From: Cupriavidus nantongensis
GTDB lineage: Bacteria; Pseudomonadota; Gammaproteobacteria; Burkholderiales; Burkholderiaceae
Assembly (NCBI RefSeq): GCF_001598055.1
Contig: NZ_CP014845.1
Span: 806,001 to 870,000, forward strand
Length of the DNA stretch: 64,000 nt
Direction: 5' to 3'
The notes beneath the pieces were generated by a model that worked only from the letters and a program-made list of their open reading frames with translations, had not been told where the DNA came from and ran no database searches. The number at the start of each line of letters is the position of its first letter. Positions within the stretch are counted from its first letter, which is position 1. This document shows, piece by piece, positions 1-7,771 of the stretch. The position numbers were made by a program, and so were the translations under genes.

Positions 1-159
1 CTGAAGGAGCCGCAGCTGCGGCAGCTGGTATCGCTGCCGATGGCCAATCCCATCCTGAACAACAGCCGCATCCACATCCTGACGCGTGCCGGCCGGCACT
101 TGTCGCCGGTCGCGGATGGCCTGCTGCGGCACCTGGTCAAGGCGTTTCCGGCGGCCTGA
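1..159 (+). CDS. LysR-family regulator, C-terminal fragment (5' end outside window)
   Basis: Frame 1 is open from the first base and encodes the last 52 residues of a protein ending in TGA at 157-159. The piece (LVSLPMANPILNNSRIHILT, then SPVADGLLRHLVKAF) has the look of the end of a LysR substrate-binding domain: a strand followed by a closing helix just before the stop. No DNA-binding part is visible, so the assignment rests on resemblance of the tail alone. It reads in the same direction as the next two genes. Confidence 0.5.
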   Translation: MKEPQLRQLVSLPMANPILNNSRIHILTRAGRHLSPVADGLLRHLVKAFPAA

Positions 160-303
160 ACTGGCGCCGGCAACGGAACCTGCATGCAGCGGCGGCGAAC
201 GGAGTGTTCGGGAATGGCAGAGGCGCGCGCGCCGGATTGCGGCGATCATGCAGGTTGATCCTGTCCGCCCCTCGCCGCCCTTCGCCAGACTTCCTAGTCC
301 GCC

Positions 304-900
304 ATGCATGTCCATCTGCAGTCCTCCATGCACGCCAGCCTGCAGCAGCTGTGGCTGGCGTTTCCGTTGTCGGTGGGCGCCGAGCGCGGCCGGGTGGTGG
401 TCAGGCGACGCGGCTACGAGCGGGTGCTGCTGGCCGGCCAGCAGGCAGTCATCGATCCGTTCGAAGTGTTTGCGCTGCGCCTGGATGGCAGCAGCGCGCA
501 GCCGGCGGCATGCACGCTCGAGATGCGGGGGCTGGCTCCGGCACACCCGTCGGAATGCCTGCACCACCGCATTGCCAAGCGCGTGTTCCTGCAGCCGCAG
601 TACGCCTGGAACGCGGCGTTTATCGCGGAACGCCTCGGCATGTCTGCGGCGCAGCTGCGCCGCGCGCTGTTCGCGCAGGGCACCGCGCTGACCGACCTGT
701 GCCGCACGCAACGGCTGATGCGGCTGCTGTTCGATGTGATGGCGGGCGACGCGGCCCTTGCCGACGCGCGGCGACGGGTCGGTTGGCCGGCCAACGGTGA
801 TTTGGACAGCGCATTCTATGACCGCTTCGGCGTCTCGCTCGAGGCCGCGCGGCGGCTGGCCGGCGCGCACGCGATGCCGCGGCAGCGCTCGGTGGCATGA
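304..900 (+). CDS. AraC-like DNA-binding protein, short
   Basis: A 198-residue protein. The last 95 residues resemble an AraC-type double helix-turn-helix: the first helix pair lies around residues 101-122 (AAFIAERLGMSAAQLRRALF) and a second near 157-180 (RRVGWPANGDLDSAFYDRFG), which matches the usual pattern of a phenylalanine/tyrosine-containing second recognition region. The N-terminal 90 residues are not a recognisable sensor domain. At 198 residues it is shorter than most AraC regulators (about 280-330). The first ATG (304) has no clear ribosome-binding site, and ATG 328 is possible. The longer overlapping frames at 86-800 lack domain character. Its target is unknown. Confidence 0.55.
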   Translation: MHVHLQSSMHASLQQLWLAFPLSVGAERGRVVVRRRGYERVLLAGQQAVIDPFEVFALRLDGSSAQPAACTLEMRGLAPAHPSECLHHRIAKRVFLQPQYAWNAAFIAERLGMSAAQLRRALFAQGTALTDLCRTQRLMRLLFDVMAGDAALADARRRVGWPANGDLDSAFYDRFGVSLEAARRLAGAHAMPRQRSVA

Positions 901-925
901 CGCGCGCGGCGCGGTTTGCGAGATA

Positions 926-963
926 ATCCGGCGAAATCATCCGACGAAATAATCGACGAAACA
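926..963 (+). repeat. Three imperfect 12-13 bp tandem repeats before a LysR gene
   Basis: ATCCGGCGAAATC (926-938), ATCCGACGAAATA (939-951) and ATCGACGAAACA (952-963) follow one another directly and end 28 bp before the LysR start at 992. They sit where an operator or promoter would lie. They could be regulator half-sites or a chance short repeat. Confidence 0.5.
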
Positions 964-991
964 AGCCGCCGTTGCGCCCGGGAATGATGTC

Positions 992-1894
992 ATGCGTTTT
1001 GATCTGGTCGACCTGAAACTGTTCACGCATATCGCGGAGGCACAGAGCCTGACCGGCGGTGCGCAGCGCTCGCACCTGTCGCTGGCCGCGGCCAGCACGC
1101 GCATCAAGAACCTGGAGGAACACGTCGGCGTCAAGCTGCTGAGCCGCAGCAGCCAGGGCATGAAGGTGACCGGGGCGGGCGAGACCCTGCTGGCCCATGC
1201 GCGCCGCGTGCTGCGCCAGCTGGAGCAGCTCAGCGGCGACCTGCAGGAATACGCGGCGGGCGTCAAAGGCCACGTGCGCGTATTCGCCAACACCACCGCC
1301 ATGAGCGAGTTCCTGCCGGCGGTGCTGCGCAGCTACCTGGTCAGCCATCCGGACGTGACCATCGACATGCACGAACGGCTCAGCCCGGACATCGTGCGCG
1401 CGGTGCAGGAGGGCATCGTCGATATCGGCATCATCGCCGGCAACGTGCGCACCGAAGGGCTGGAGGTCATGCCATACCGGCGCGACCGGCTGGTGCTGGC
1501 GACCGCGCTGAGCCATCCGCTGGCCGAGCGCGGGCGCGTGGATTTCATCGATACGCTCGACTACGACTTTATCGGCCTGCCCGAAGACAGCGCCATCCAC
1601 AACTTCCTGAAGCGCGCCGCGGCGGACCTGCAGCGCACGCTGCGCTGGCGCGTGCAGGTCAGCAATTTCGAGACCGCGTGCCGCATGATCGAGGCCAACG
1701 TCGGCGTGGGCGTGTTGCCCGAGACCACCGCGCGCCGACATGCCAGGGCCATGTCGCTGCGCATCGTCCAGCTCGACGACGAATGGGCCGAGCGCCAGCT
1801 GCAGATCTGCGTGGCCGACGTCGACGCCTTGCCGCTGTTCGCGCGCAAGCTGGTGGACCTGCTGGTCGAAGACGGGCAGGGGCGCCAGGACTGA
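992..1894 (+). CDS. LysR-family transcriptional regulator
   Basis: A 300-residue protein of standard LysR length. The N-terminal winged helix-turn-helix (about residues 4-62) contains LVDLKLFTHIAEAQSLTGGA and AAASTRIKNLEEHVGVKLL. The rest is the co-inducer-binding fold, with VKGHVRVFANTT starting the first subdomain at about residue 91. It is convergent with the ligase-thiolase-CoA-transferase operon (1917-6076), with only 22 bp between the stops. It is therefore a candidate regulator of that cluster, but the sequence does not prove this. The ATG at 992 gives the full HTH. Confidence 0.9.
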   Translation: MRFDLVDLKLFTHIAEAQSLTGGAQRSHLSLAAASTRIKNLEEHVGVKLLSRSSQGMKVTGAGETLLAHARRVLRQLEQLSGDLQEYAAGVKGHVRVFANTTAMSEFLPAVLRSYLVSHPDVTIDMHERLSPDIVRAVQEGIVDIGIIAGNVRTEGLEVMPYRRDRLVLATALSHPLAERGRVDFIDTLDYDFIGLPEDSAIHNFLKRAAADLQRTLRWRVQVSNFETACRMIEANVGVGVLPETTARRHARAMSLRIVQLDDEWAERQLQICVADVDALPLFARKLVDLLVEDGQGRQD

Positions 1895-1916
1895 ACCCGC
1901 GCCCCGGCCCCGCGGG

Positions 1917-3449
1917 CTATGCCTGGTCCGCGAGCGACTGCCGCAACTGGTGCTTGAGCAGCTTGCCGCTGGCCGTGGTCGGCATCGCCGCCACGCGCAC
2001 GATGCGTTCGGGGCGCTTGTAGGGCGACAAGCGCCCGACCAGGTAGTCTTGCAGCGCCGGCGCGTCGAAGCGCTCGCCTTCGCGGAGTTCGACGAAGGCA
2101 ATCACTTCCTCGTTGCCATCCGCGGCGGGCAGGCCGATCACGGCCGACACGCGCACCGACGGATGCGTGTTGAGCACCGATTCGACTTCGATCGGGTAGA
2201 CGGTGAAGCCAGAACGGATGATCAGGTCCTTGGTGCGGCCGACGATAAACAGGGCGCCTTCGTCATCCAGCCGCCCGATATCGCCGGTGTTGAGCCAGCC
2301 ACCCGGGCGCAAGGCCTCGGCGGTCAGTTCGGGCGCGCGGTAATAGCCGCGCATCACGCCCGGCCCGCGGATCCACAGTTCGCCGGGCTGTCCCGGCGGC
2401 ACCGGCTTGCCGTCGGGCCCGACCACCTGCAGGTCGGCACCCGGGACGATCTCGCCCGCGGCGCAATCGGCGCGCGGCCGGTCCAGGCGCGTCACGAACA
2501 TCGATCCGGCGTACTCGGTCATGCCGTAGCCATGGTGCAGCGGCTGGCCGAATACTGCCTCGACATCGCGCTTGAGCGTGGGGTCGAGCGGCCCGCCGCC
2601 GGTGTAGAGATAGCGCAGGCGCGGCGATGGTTGCAAGGGCGCACCGGTCGCCCGCACGTGGGCCAGGATACGGCTGAACATGGCCGGCACGCCCTGCAGC
2701 AGCGTGATCGCGCCGTCGCGGATCGCCGCGGTCAGGTCCGCCGCGTTGAAGCGCGCGCACAGGTACAGGCTGGCGCCGGCGTGCAGCGTCGAGACCAGCA
2801 GCGTGCCCAGCCCGAACACATGCGAGATCGGCATCACCGCGTAGGCGCAGTCGTCCGGCTGCATGCGGCGCGAGGCCACGGTGACCTCGGCAAAGTGCAG
2901 CAGGCCGCGGTGGGTGACCATCACTCCCTTGGGCTGCCCGGTGGTGCCCGAGGTGTAGACCAGCGCGGCCACCTCGTGCGCAAGCGCTTCCGGCTCGCGC
3001 GTGGCGGTCGCGTCGACTGCGCTGGCCATCAGCGGGCCCAGGCCGGCCGGGGCGATTTCGCGGGCGCGGTAGCGCACGCCGTGGCGCAGCGCATCCGGCG
3101 ACGCCGCGTGGGTGAACAACATCAGGCGCGGGTGGCAGTGGGCGCGGATCACCTCGATCTCGCGCTCGGACAGGCGCGCGTTGACGACCACCGGCCATGC
3201 GCCCAGCTCCGCCAGGGCGAACACCAGCGTGATCACCGCCAGGCAGTTCTCGGCCACCACCAGCACCCGGTCGCCGGTGCCCACGCCCTGCGCCTGCAGG
3301 TAGCGCTGCGCGTCCCCGATGCCGGCCCACAGCTGCGCATAGGTGGTGCTCCGGTCTTCTTCGATGACGGCGACATGGCCGGGCGTGTGCGCGGCCCAGT
3401 GGCGCGGGATGTCGCTGATGCGGGTGAGGGGGGCTCGGTCCGGTGGCAT
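1917..3449 (-). CDS. AMP-forming acyl-CoA synthetase (acid--CoA ligase)
   Basis: A 510-residue ANL-superfamily enzyme that activates a carboxylic acid with ATP and CoA through an acyl-adenylate. The phosphate-binding motif ALVYTSGTTGQPKG lies at about residues 163-176. The adenylate-site motif YGMTEYAGSMF and the hinge/core motif GWLNTGDIGRLDDEG follow, with the C-terminal catalytic lysine in TTASGKLLKH. It is the last gene of a minus-strand operon after the CoA-transferase and thiolase genes (58 bp gap to the thiolase stop). The operon therefore carries both an ATP-dependent and a transferase route to the CoA ester. The substrate acid cannot be read from the sequence; a medium-chain or branched acid is plausible. 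Confidence 0.88.
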   Translation of the reverse strand: MPPDRAPLTRISDIPRHWAAHTPGHVAVIEEDRSTTYAQLWAGIGDAQRYLQAQGVGTGDRVLVVAENCLAVITLVFALAELGAWPVVVNARLSEREIEVIRAHCHPRLMLFTHAASPDALRHGVRYRAREIAPAGLGPLMASAVDATATREPEALAHEVAALVYTSGTTGQPKGVMVTHRGLLHFAEVTVASRRMQPDDCAYAVMPISHVFGLGTLLVSTLHAGASLYLCARFNAADLTAAIRDGAITLLQGVPAMFSRILAHVRATGAPLQPSPRLRYLYTGGGPLDPTLKRDVEAVFGQPLHHGYGMTEYAGSMFVTRLDRPRADCAAGEIVPGADLQVVGPDGKPVPPGQPGELWIRGPGVMRGYYRAPELTAEALRPGGWLNTGDIGRLDDEGALFIVGRTKDLIIRSGFTVYPIEVESVLNTHPSVRVSAVIGLPAADGNEEVIAFVELREGERFDAPALQDYLVGRLSPYKRPERIVRVAAMPTTASGKLLKHQLRQSLADQA

Positions 3450-3507
3450 GTTTCAGGCGTCCTGGTGCGGGCGAAGTGTCCGCGGCAGCGGCATCAGTAG
3501 CGTTCGA

Positions 3508-4716
3508 TCAATAGCGTTCGAACACCGCGGCAATGCCCTGGCCGCCGCCGATGCACATGGTTTCCAGGCCGTAGCGGCCGCCGCGGCGCTGCAGTTCGTG
3601 CAGCAGCGTGGCCAGGATGCGCACGCCGGTGGCGCCGATCGGATGGCCCAGCGAGATCCCCGAGCCGTTGACGTTGAGCTTCTGTTCGATCGCGTCCCGG
3701 TCCTGCCAGTCCCAGCCCTTGAGCACGGCCAGCACCTGGCAGGCGAAGGCCTCGTTCAGCTCGACCAGGTCCATCTGCTCCAGCGTCAGGTTCAGGCGCG
3801 CCAGCAGCTTCTTCACCGCCGGCACCGGGCCGATGCCCATGTGCGAGGGTTCGCAGCCGGCAGCGGCCCAGCCAACCAGCGAGGCCATCGGGGTCAGGCC
3901 GAGTTCGGCGAGCTTGTCTTTGGCGACGATCAGGCAGGCGGCCGAGGCATCGTTCTGCTGGCTCGCGTTGCCCGCGGTGACGGTGCCGTTCGGCATCAGC
4001 ACGCGCAGCTTGGCCAGGCTATCCAGCGTGGTCTGCGGACGGAAGCCTTCGTCGCGCGTGAACGCCACCGGCTCGCCCTTGCGCTGCGGCACCTGCACCG
4101 GGACGATCTCGGCGTCGAAGCGCCCGGCCTCCCACGCCGCCGCGGCGCGCTGGTGGCTGCGCACGGCAAAAGCGTCGGCGTCCTCGCGGCTGATGCCGTA
4201 GTCGCGCGCCAGGTTTTCGGCGGTCTCGATCATGCCGGAGATCTTGCCGAAGCGCTCCACCGGCTGCGAGCGTTCGCGGCCGCGATCGAGCCGGTCGAAG
4301 AAGCGCACGTTGCCGGAGCGCGCGCCCCAGCGCATATCGGTGGTGTAGTACTCGATATTGCTCATGCTCTCGACGCCGCCGGCGATCACCACGTCGGCGG
4401 CGCCGCTCTGCACCATCATCGATGCCGTGACGATGGCCTGCAGGCCACCGCCGCAGCGGCGATCCAGCTGCATGCCCGGCACTTCCACCGGCAGGCCCGC
4501 CTGCAGCGCGGCCCAGCGGCCAACGCACGGCACTTCGCTGTTGGCGTAGGACTGGGCGAAGACGACGTCGTCGATGCGCGCCGGGTCGATGCCGCTGCGC
4601 TCCACCACCGCGCGCACGGCGGTGGCGGCCAGTTCCTCGACCGGGACCGGACGCAGGCTGCCGCCAAAGGTGCCGACGGGGGTGCGAAGGGGGGTGACGA
4701 TTGCAGCTCTGCGCAT
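3508..4716 (-). CDS. Acetyl-CoA C-acyltransferase (thiolase)
   Basis: A 402-residue thiolase. MRRAAIVTPLRTPVGTFGG is the typical N-terminus. The acyl-accepting cysteine is Cys88 in LDRRCGGGLQAIVTASM, the histidine motif is NEAFACQVLA, followed by GHPIGATG, and the C-terminal cysteine motif is CIGGGQGIAAVFE. The ATG at 4714-4716 has an AAGGAGAC ribosome-binding site; the 72 codons further upstream are out-of-family and were excluded. It carries out the thiolytic (or condensing) step of a beta-oxidation-like pathway and lies 40 bp behind the CoA-transferase gene. Substrate unknown. Confidence 0.92.
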   Translation of the reverse strand: MRRAAIVTPLRTPVGTFGGSLRPVPVEELAATAVRAVVERSGIDPARIDDVVFAQSYANSEVPCVGRWAALQAGLPVEVPGMQLDRRCGGGLQAIVTASMMVQSGAADVVIAGGVESMSNIEYYTTDMRWGARSGNVRFFDRLDRGRERSQPVERFGKISGMIETAENLARDYGISREDADAFAVRSHQRAAAAWEAGRFDAEIVPVQVPQRKGEPVAFTRDEGFRPQTTLDSLAKLRVLMPNGTVTAGNASQQNDASAACLIVAKDKLAELGLTPMASLVGWAAAGCEPSHMGIGPVPAVKKLLARLNLTLEQMDLVELNEAFACQVLAVLKGWDWQDRDAIEQKLNVNGSGISLGHPIGATGVRILATLLHELQRRGGRYGLETMCIGGGQGIAAVFERY

Positions 4717-4756
4717 GGAAGTCTCCTTGGAATTCGGTATCGGGTGAACCATCAAG

Positions 4757-6076
4757 TTAGTCGGTGGGCGCCGTTCCGGGAAGGTTGGAAAGGGCGACGA
4801 AGGCCGCGCCGCACTGGCGCAGCAGCGCATGGGCCTGGCGTTCCAGGCCTGCGCGGTGTTCGGGGGCAGCGATGTCCAGCATGCGGCGCACGCGCTGCGA
4901 CAGGGTCTGGCCGCGCAGGTCGGCCACGCCATGCTCGGTCACGATCAGCCCGGCATCGGCGCGCGGCGTGCTGACCGGGCCGGACAATTGCGCGACGATG
5001 CGGCTTGCCCCTTTGGCGGTGGCTGGCAGCGCCACGATCGGCAGGCCGCCGCGGCTGCGCGCGGCGCCGCGCAGGAAATCCACCGCGCCGCCGACCGCGC
5101 CGACATAGACGCCGGCTGCCACTTCGGCATTGACCTGTCCGGTCAGGTCGACTTCGATCGCCGCATTGATCGCGGTCAGCTTGTCGACGCTGGCGAGCAC
5201 TTCGGGATGGTGCGTATAGGCGGTCTCGCGCAGCTGCAGCCGCGGGTTGCGATGCGCCCAGCGCCGCAGCCGTTCGCTGCCCATCAAAATGCCGCCAATG
5301 CCGATGCCCGTATCGATGCGCTTGCGTGCGTTGGTCAGCACACCGGCCTCGGCCAGCGCGGCAATGCCGTCGCCGACCGCGCCGCTGTGCAGCCCCAGGT
5401 CGCGGCGGTCATGCAGCGCCGCCACCACCGCCTCGGGCAGGGTGCCGATGCCCATCTGCAGGGTCGCGCCGTCTTCGACCCAGCCGGCGATATGGCGGGC
5501 GATGGCCTGTTCGGCCGGACCGGGAGCGCTGCGCTCCAGGCTGATGGGCGGGAATTCCGCCTCGACCTGCAGGGTGATCTGGTCGGCGGTGAGATACCGG
5601 CTGCCGTGGGTCCATGGCACTTCGGGGTTCACTTCGGCAATGATCACGCGGGCCCGGTCGAGCGCGGCGGGCAGGTATTCATGCACCAGGCCCAGGCTGT
5701 GGCGGCCCTGTTCGTCGGCCGGCGACACCTGCACCAGCACCACGTCGGCGCGCAGCGTGCCGTGCCGGATCAGCCCCGGCAGGTGCGAATAATGGCTCGG
5801 CACGATGTCCAGCACGCCCGCACTGGCCAGCCGGCGGTGCGGCCCGCTGGCGGCATAGCCGAAGAAGTCGATCACGTCGGCCTGCTCTGGCTGCAGCGTG
5901 TCCGACTGGCCGATGCCGACGAACACGCTGAAGCGCCCGCCGCGCGCGATGGCATGGCGGTGTGCCACCAGCGCGCGCGTCAGCGTCAGAGGCTCGGCGG
6001 TGGCTTGTCCCCACCAGAGGTGGTCGCCGGGGCGGATCAGGGTTTGCAGTCGGGAGGCCAGGTCGTGCATGTCCAC
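4757..6076 (-). CDS. Acetyl-CoA hydrolase/CoA-transferase family protein
   Basis: A 439-residue protein of the acetyl-CoA hydrolase / 4-hydroxybutyrate CoA-transferase family, first gene of the minus-strand operon. Visible family features are the N-terminal CoA-transferase fold, GATLQMGIGTLPEAVVAAL near residue 200, HSGAVGDGIAAL, and the conserved C-terminal stretch GLIVTEHGVADLRGQTLSQR. It should move CoA between acetyl-CoA (or succinyl-CoA) and an organic acid, or act as a thioesterase. MHDLASRL two codons downstream is an alternative start. The 292-bp gap to the divergent acyl-CoA dehydrogenase holds the probable shared control region. Confidence 0.82.
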   Translation of the reverse strand: MDMHDLASRLQTLIRPGDHLWWGQATAEPLTLTRALVAHRHAIARGGRFSVFVGIGQSDTLQPEQADVIDFFGYAASGPHRRLASAGVLDIVPSHYSHLPGLIRHGTLRADVVLVQVSPADEQGRHSLGLVHEYLPAALDRARVIIAEVNPEVPWTHGSRYLTADQITLQVEAEFPPISLERSAPGPAEQAIARHIAGWVEDGATLQMGIGTLPEAVVAALHDRRDLGLHSGAVGDGIAALAEAGVLTNARKRIDTGIGIGGILMGSERLRRWAHRNPRLQLRETAYTHHPEVLASVDKLTAINAAIEVDLTGQVNAEVAAGVYVGAVGGAVDFLRGAARSRGGLPIVALPATAKGASRIVAQLSGPVSTPRADAGLIVTEHGVADLRGQTLSQRVRRMLDIAAPEHRAGLERQAHALLRQCGAAFVALSNLPGTAPTD

Positions 6077-6101
6077 GGGGGGAAGCGTTCGGTCGGCACA
6101 T

Positions 6102-6129
6102 GGCCGGAAATCGGCCGGAAATCGGCCGG
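6102..6129. repeat. Tandem 11-bp repeat in divergent promoter region
   Basis: GGCCGGAAATC occurs twice head to tail (6102-6112 and 6113-6123) and is followed by a third partial GGCCGG. It lies just upstream of the CoA-transferase start (6076, minus strand), where a regulator could bind. Confidence 0.5.
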
Positions 6130-6154
6130 CCGGTGCCGGATAGCCCAGAGCATG

Positions 6155-6207
6155 TCGCCAAAGCCGCGTTTGCGCTATTCGACAATGCCAAGGGCCGGCT
6201 TTGGCGA
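6155..6207. repeat. 12-bp perfect inverted repeat between divergent genes
   Basis: TCGCCAAAGCCG (6155-6166) is the exact reverse complement of CGGCTTTGGCGA (6196-6207), with 29 bp between. It lies between the divergent CoA-transferase and acyl-CoA dehydrogenase genes. It could form a cruciform or transcript hairpin, or be a widely spaced operator pair. Confidence 0.6.
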
Positions 6208-6368
6208 TGCCGAAACACGCCGCAGGCCCCGCCTTAAGCCGCGCGGAAGGCGCGCTTTCGGAATCGCTGATTGTCCCGCCGGCCGAACGCCGCGACCATT
6301 GCGGCTATCACGCGGCGTCGGCCATCCGCCACGCCGCCACCGACACAGACCGACCGCAAGGCAGCGCC

Positions 6369-7535
6369 ATGATCGAACAGACCCTCTCGAACAATTTCCA
6401 CGAAATCCGCGATGCCATCCGTGCGCTGTGCGCCGAGTTTCCCGACGAGTATTTCCGCAAGGTCGATGAACAGCGCGCCTATCCCGAGGCCTTCGTCAAC
6501 GCGCTGACCGCCGCGGGCTGGCTGGCGGCGCTGATTCCGCAGGAATACGGCGGCTCCGGCCTGGGCCTGACCGAAGCCTCGGTGATCATGGAGGAGATCA
6601 ACCGCTGCGGCGGCAATTCCGGCGCCTGCCACGGCCAGATGTACAACATGGGCACGCTGCTGCGGCACGGCTCCACGGCGCAGAAGGAAAAGTACCTGCC
6701 CAAGATCGCCTCGGGTGAATGGCGCCTGCAGTCGATGGGCGTGACCGAGCCCACCACCGGCACCGACACCACCAAGATCAAGACCTCGGCGGTGAAGAAG
6801 GACGGCCGCTACGTCGTCAACGGCCAGAAGGTGTGGATCAGCCGCGTGCAGCACAGCGACTTCATGATCCTGCTGGCGCGCACCACGCCGCTGGCCGACG
6901 TAAAGAAGAAGAGCGAGGGCATGTCGATCTTCATGGTCGACCTGCACGAGGCGCAGAAGAAGGGCCTGACCGTGCGCCCCATCCCCAATATGGTCAACCA
7001 CGAGACCAACGAGCTGTTCTTCGAGGACCTGGAGATCCCCGAGGAAAACCTGATCGGCGAAGAGGGCAAGGGCTTCAAGTACATCCTCGACGGCCTCAAT
7101 GCCGAGCGCACGCTGATCGCCGCCGAGTGCATCGGCGACGGCTACTGGTTTATGGACCGGGTCACCAAGTACGTGAAGGAGCGTGAAGTGTTCGGCCGCC
7201 CCATCGGCCAGAACCAGGGCGTGCAGTTCCCCATCGCCGAGTCGTTCATCGAACTGGAGGCCGCCAACCTGATGCGCTGGAAGGCCTGCGAGCTGTTCGA
7301 CAAGCACGAGTCCATGGGCGCGCAGGCCAACATGGCCAAGTACCTGGCCGCCAAGGCCAGCTGGGAGGCCGGCAACGCCTGCCTGCAGTTCCACGGCGGC
7401 TTCGGCTTTGCCTGCGAATACGATGTCGAGCGCAAGTTCCGCGAGACGCGCCTGTACCAGGTGGCACCGATCTCGACCAACCTGATCTACTCCTTCGTCG
7501 CCGAACACGTGCTGGGCCTGCCGCGCTCGTTCTGA
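6369..7535 (+). CDS. Acyl-CoA dehydrogenase
   Basis: A 388-residue FAD-dependent acyl-CoA dehydrogenase. The FAD/substrate motif MGVTEPTTGTDTT lies near residue 124, and GEEGKGFKYILDGLNAERTL near 230-249. The C-terminal position that holds Glu376 in medium-chain enzymes (YEGT motif) reads LYQVAPIST, without Glu. Glu246 in LNAER instead sits where isovaleryl-CoA and long-chain enzymes carry their base, so the latter geometry is inferred. The ATG at 6369 fits the family N-terminus; the 56 codons upstream in frame were excluded. It is divergent from the CoA-transferase operon and probably supplies the first oxidation in the same pathway. Confidence 0.9.
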   Translation: MIEQTLSNNFHEIRDAIRALCAEFPDEYFRKVDEQRAYPEAFVNALTAAGWLAALIPQEYGGSGLGLTEASVIMEEINRCGGNSGACHGQMYNMGTLLRHGSTAQKEKYLPKIASGEWRLQSMGVTEPTTGTDTTKIKTSAVKKDGRYVVNGQKVWISRVQHSDFMILLARTTPLADVKKKSEGMSIFMVDLHEAQKKGLTVRPIPNMVNHETNELFFEDLEIPEENLIGEEGKGFKYILDGLNAERTLIAAECIGDGYWFMDRVTKYVKEREVFGRPIGQNQGVQFPIAESFIELEAANLMRWKACELFDKHESMGAQANMAKYLAAKASWEAGNACLQFHGGFGFACEYDVERKFRETRLYQVAPISTNLIYSFVAEHVLGLPRSF

Positions 7536-7540
7536 GGGGA

Positions 7541-7557
7541 GCCGGCCTGAGGCCGGC
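7541..7557. terminator. GC hairpin after acyl-CoA dehydrogenase
   Basis: GCCGGCC-TGA-GGCCGGC forms a 7-bp perfect stem 5 bp after the stop. No T-run follows on the plus strand (an A-run does), so it is a hairpin with only weak terminator character. Confidence 0.35.
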
Positions 7558-7771
7558 ATCTGAAAAAAATAACTTAATTGGCAGGCAAGAAACACTAACT
7601 TGATTTTCGGCATTCTTGGCGCAAGCTACAAGTGGCGAATGCGGAGCCTGGCTTCGCCGCCACTGGCCGGTTTCCGGCACCGACCCCAGAGCTGAATCGC
7701 CGGACAGGCGCGGCGCGCGCGCCGGTGCTGCCCGCTTCGGGGACGGTAGCCTCCGTCAAGGGATAAGCACT

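Noticed and set aside
1740..3500. 586-codon plus-strand frame opposite the acyl-CoA ligase
   Set aside because: Antisense shadow; the minus strand encodes a complete ANL enzyme with all motifs.
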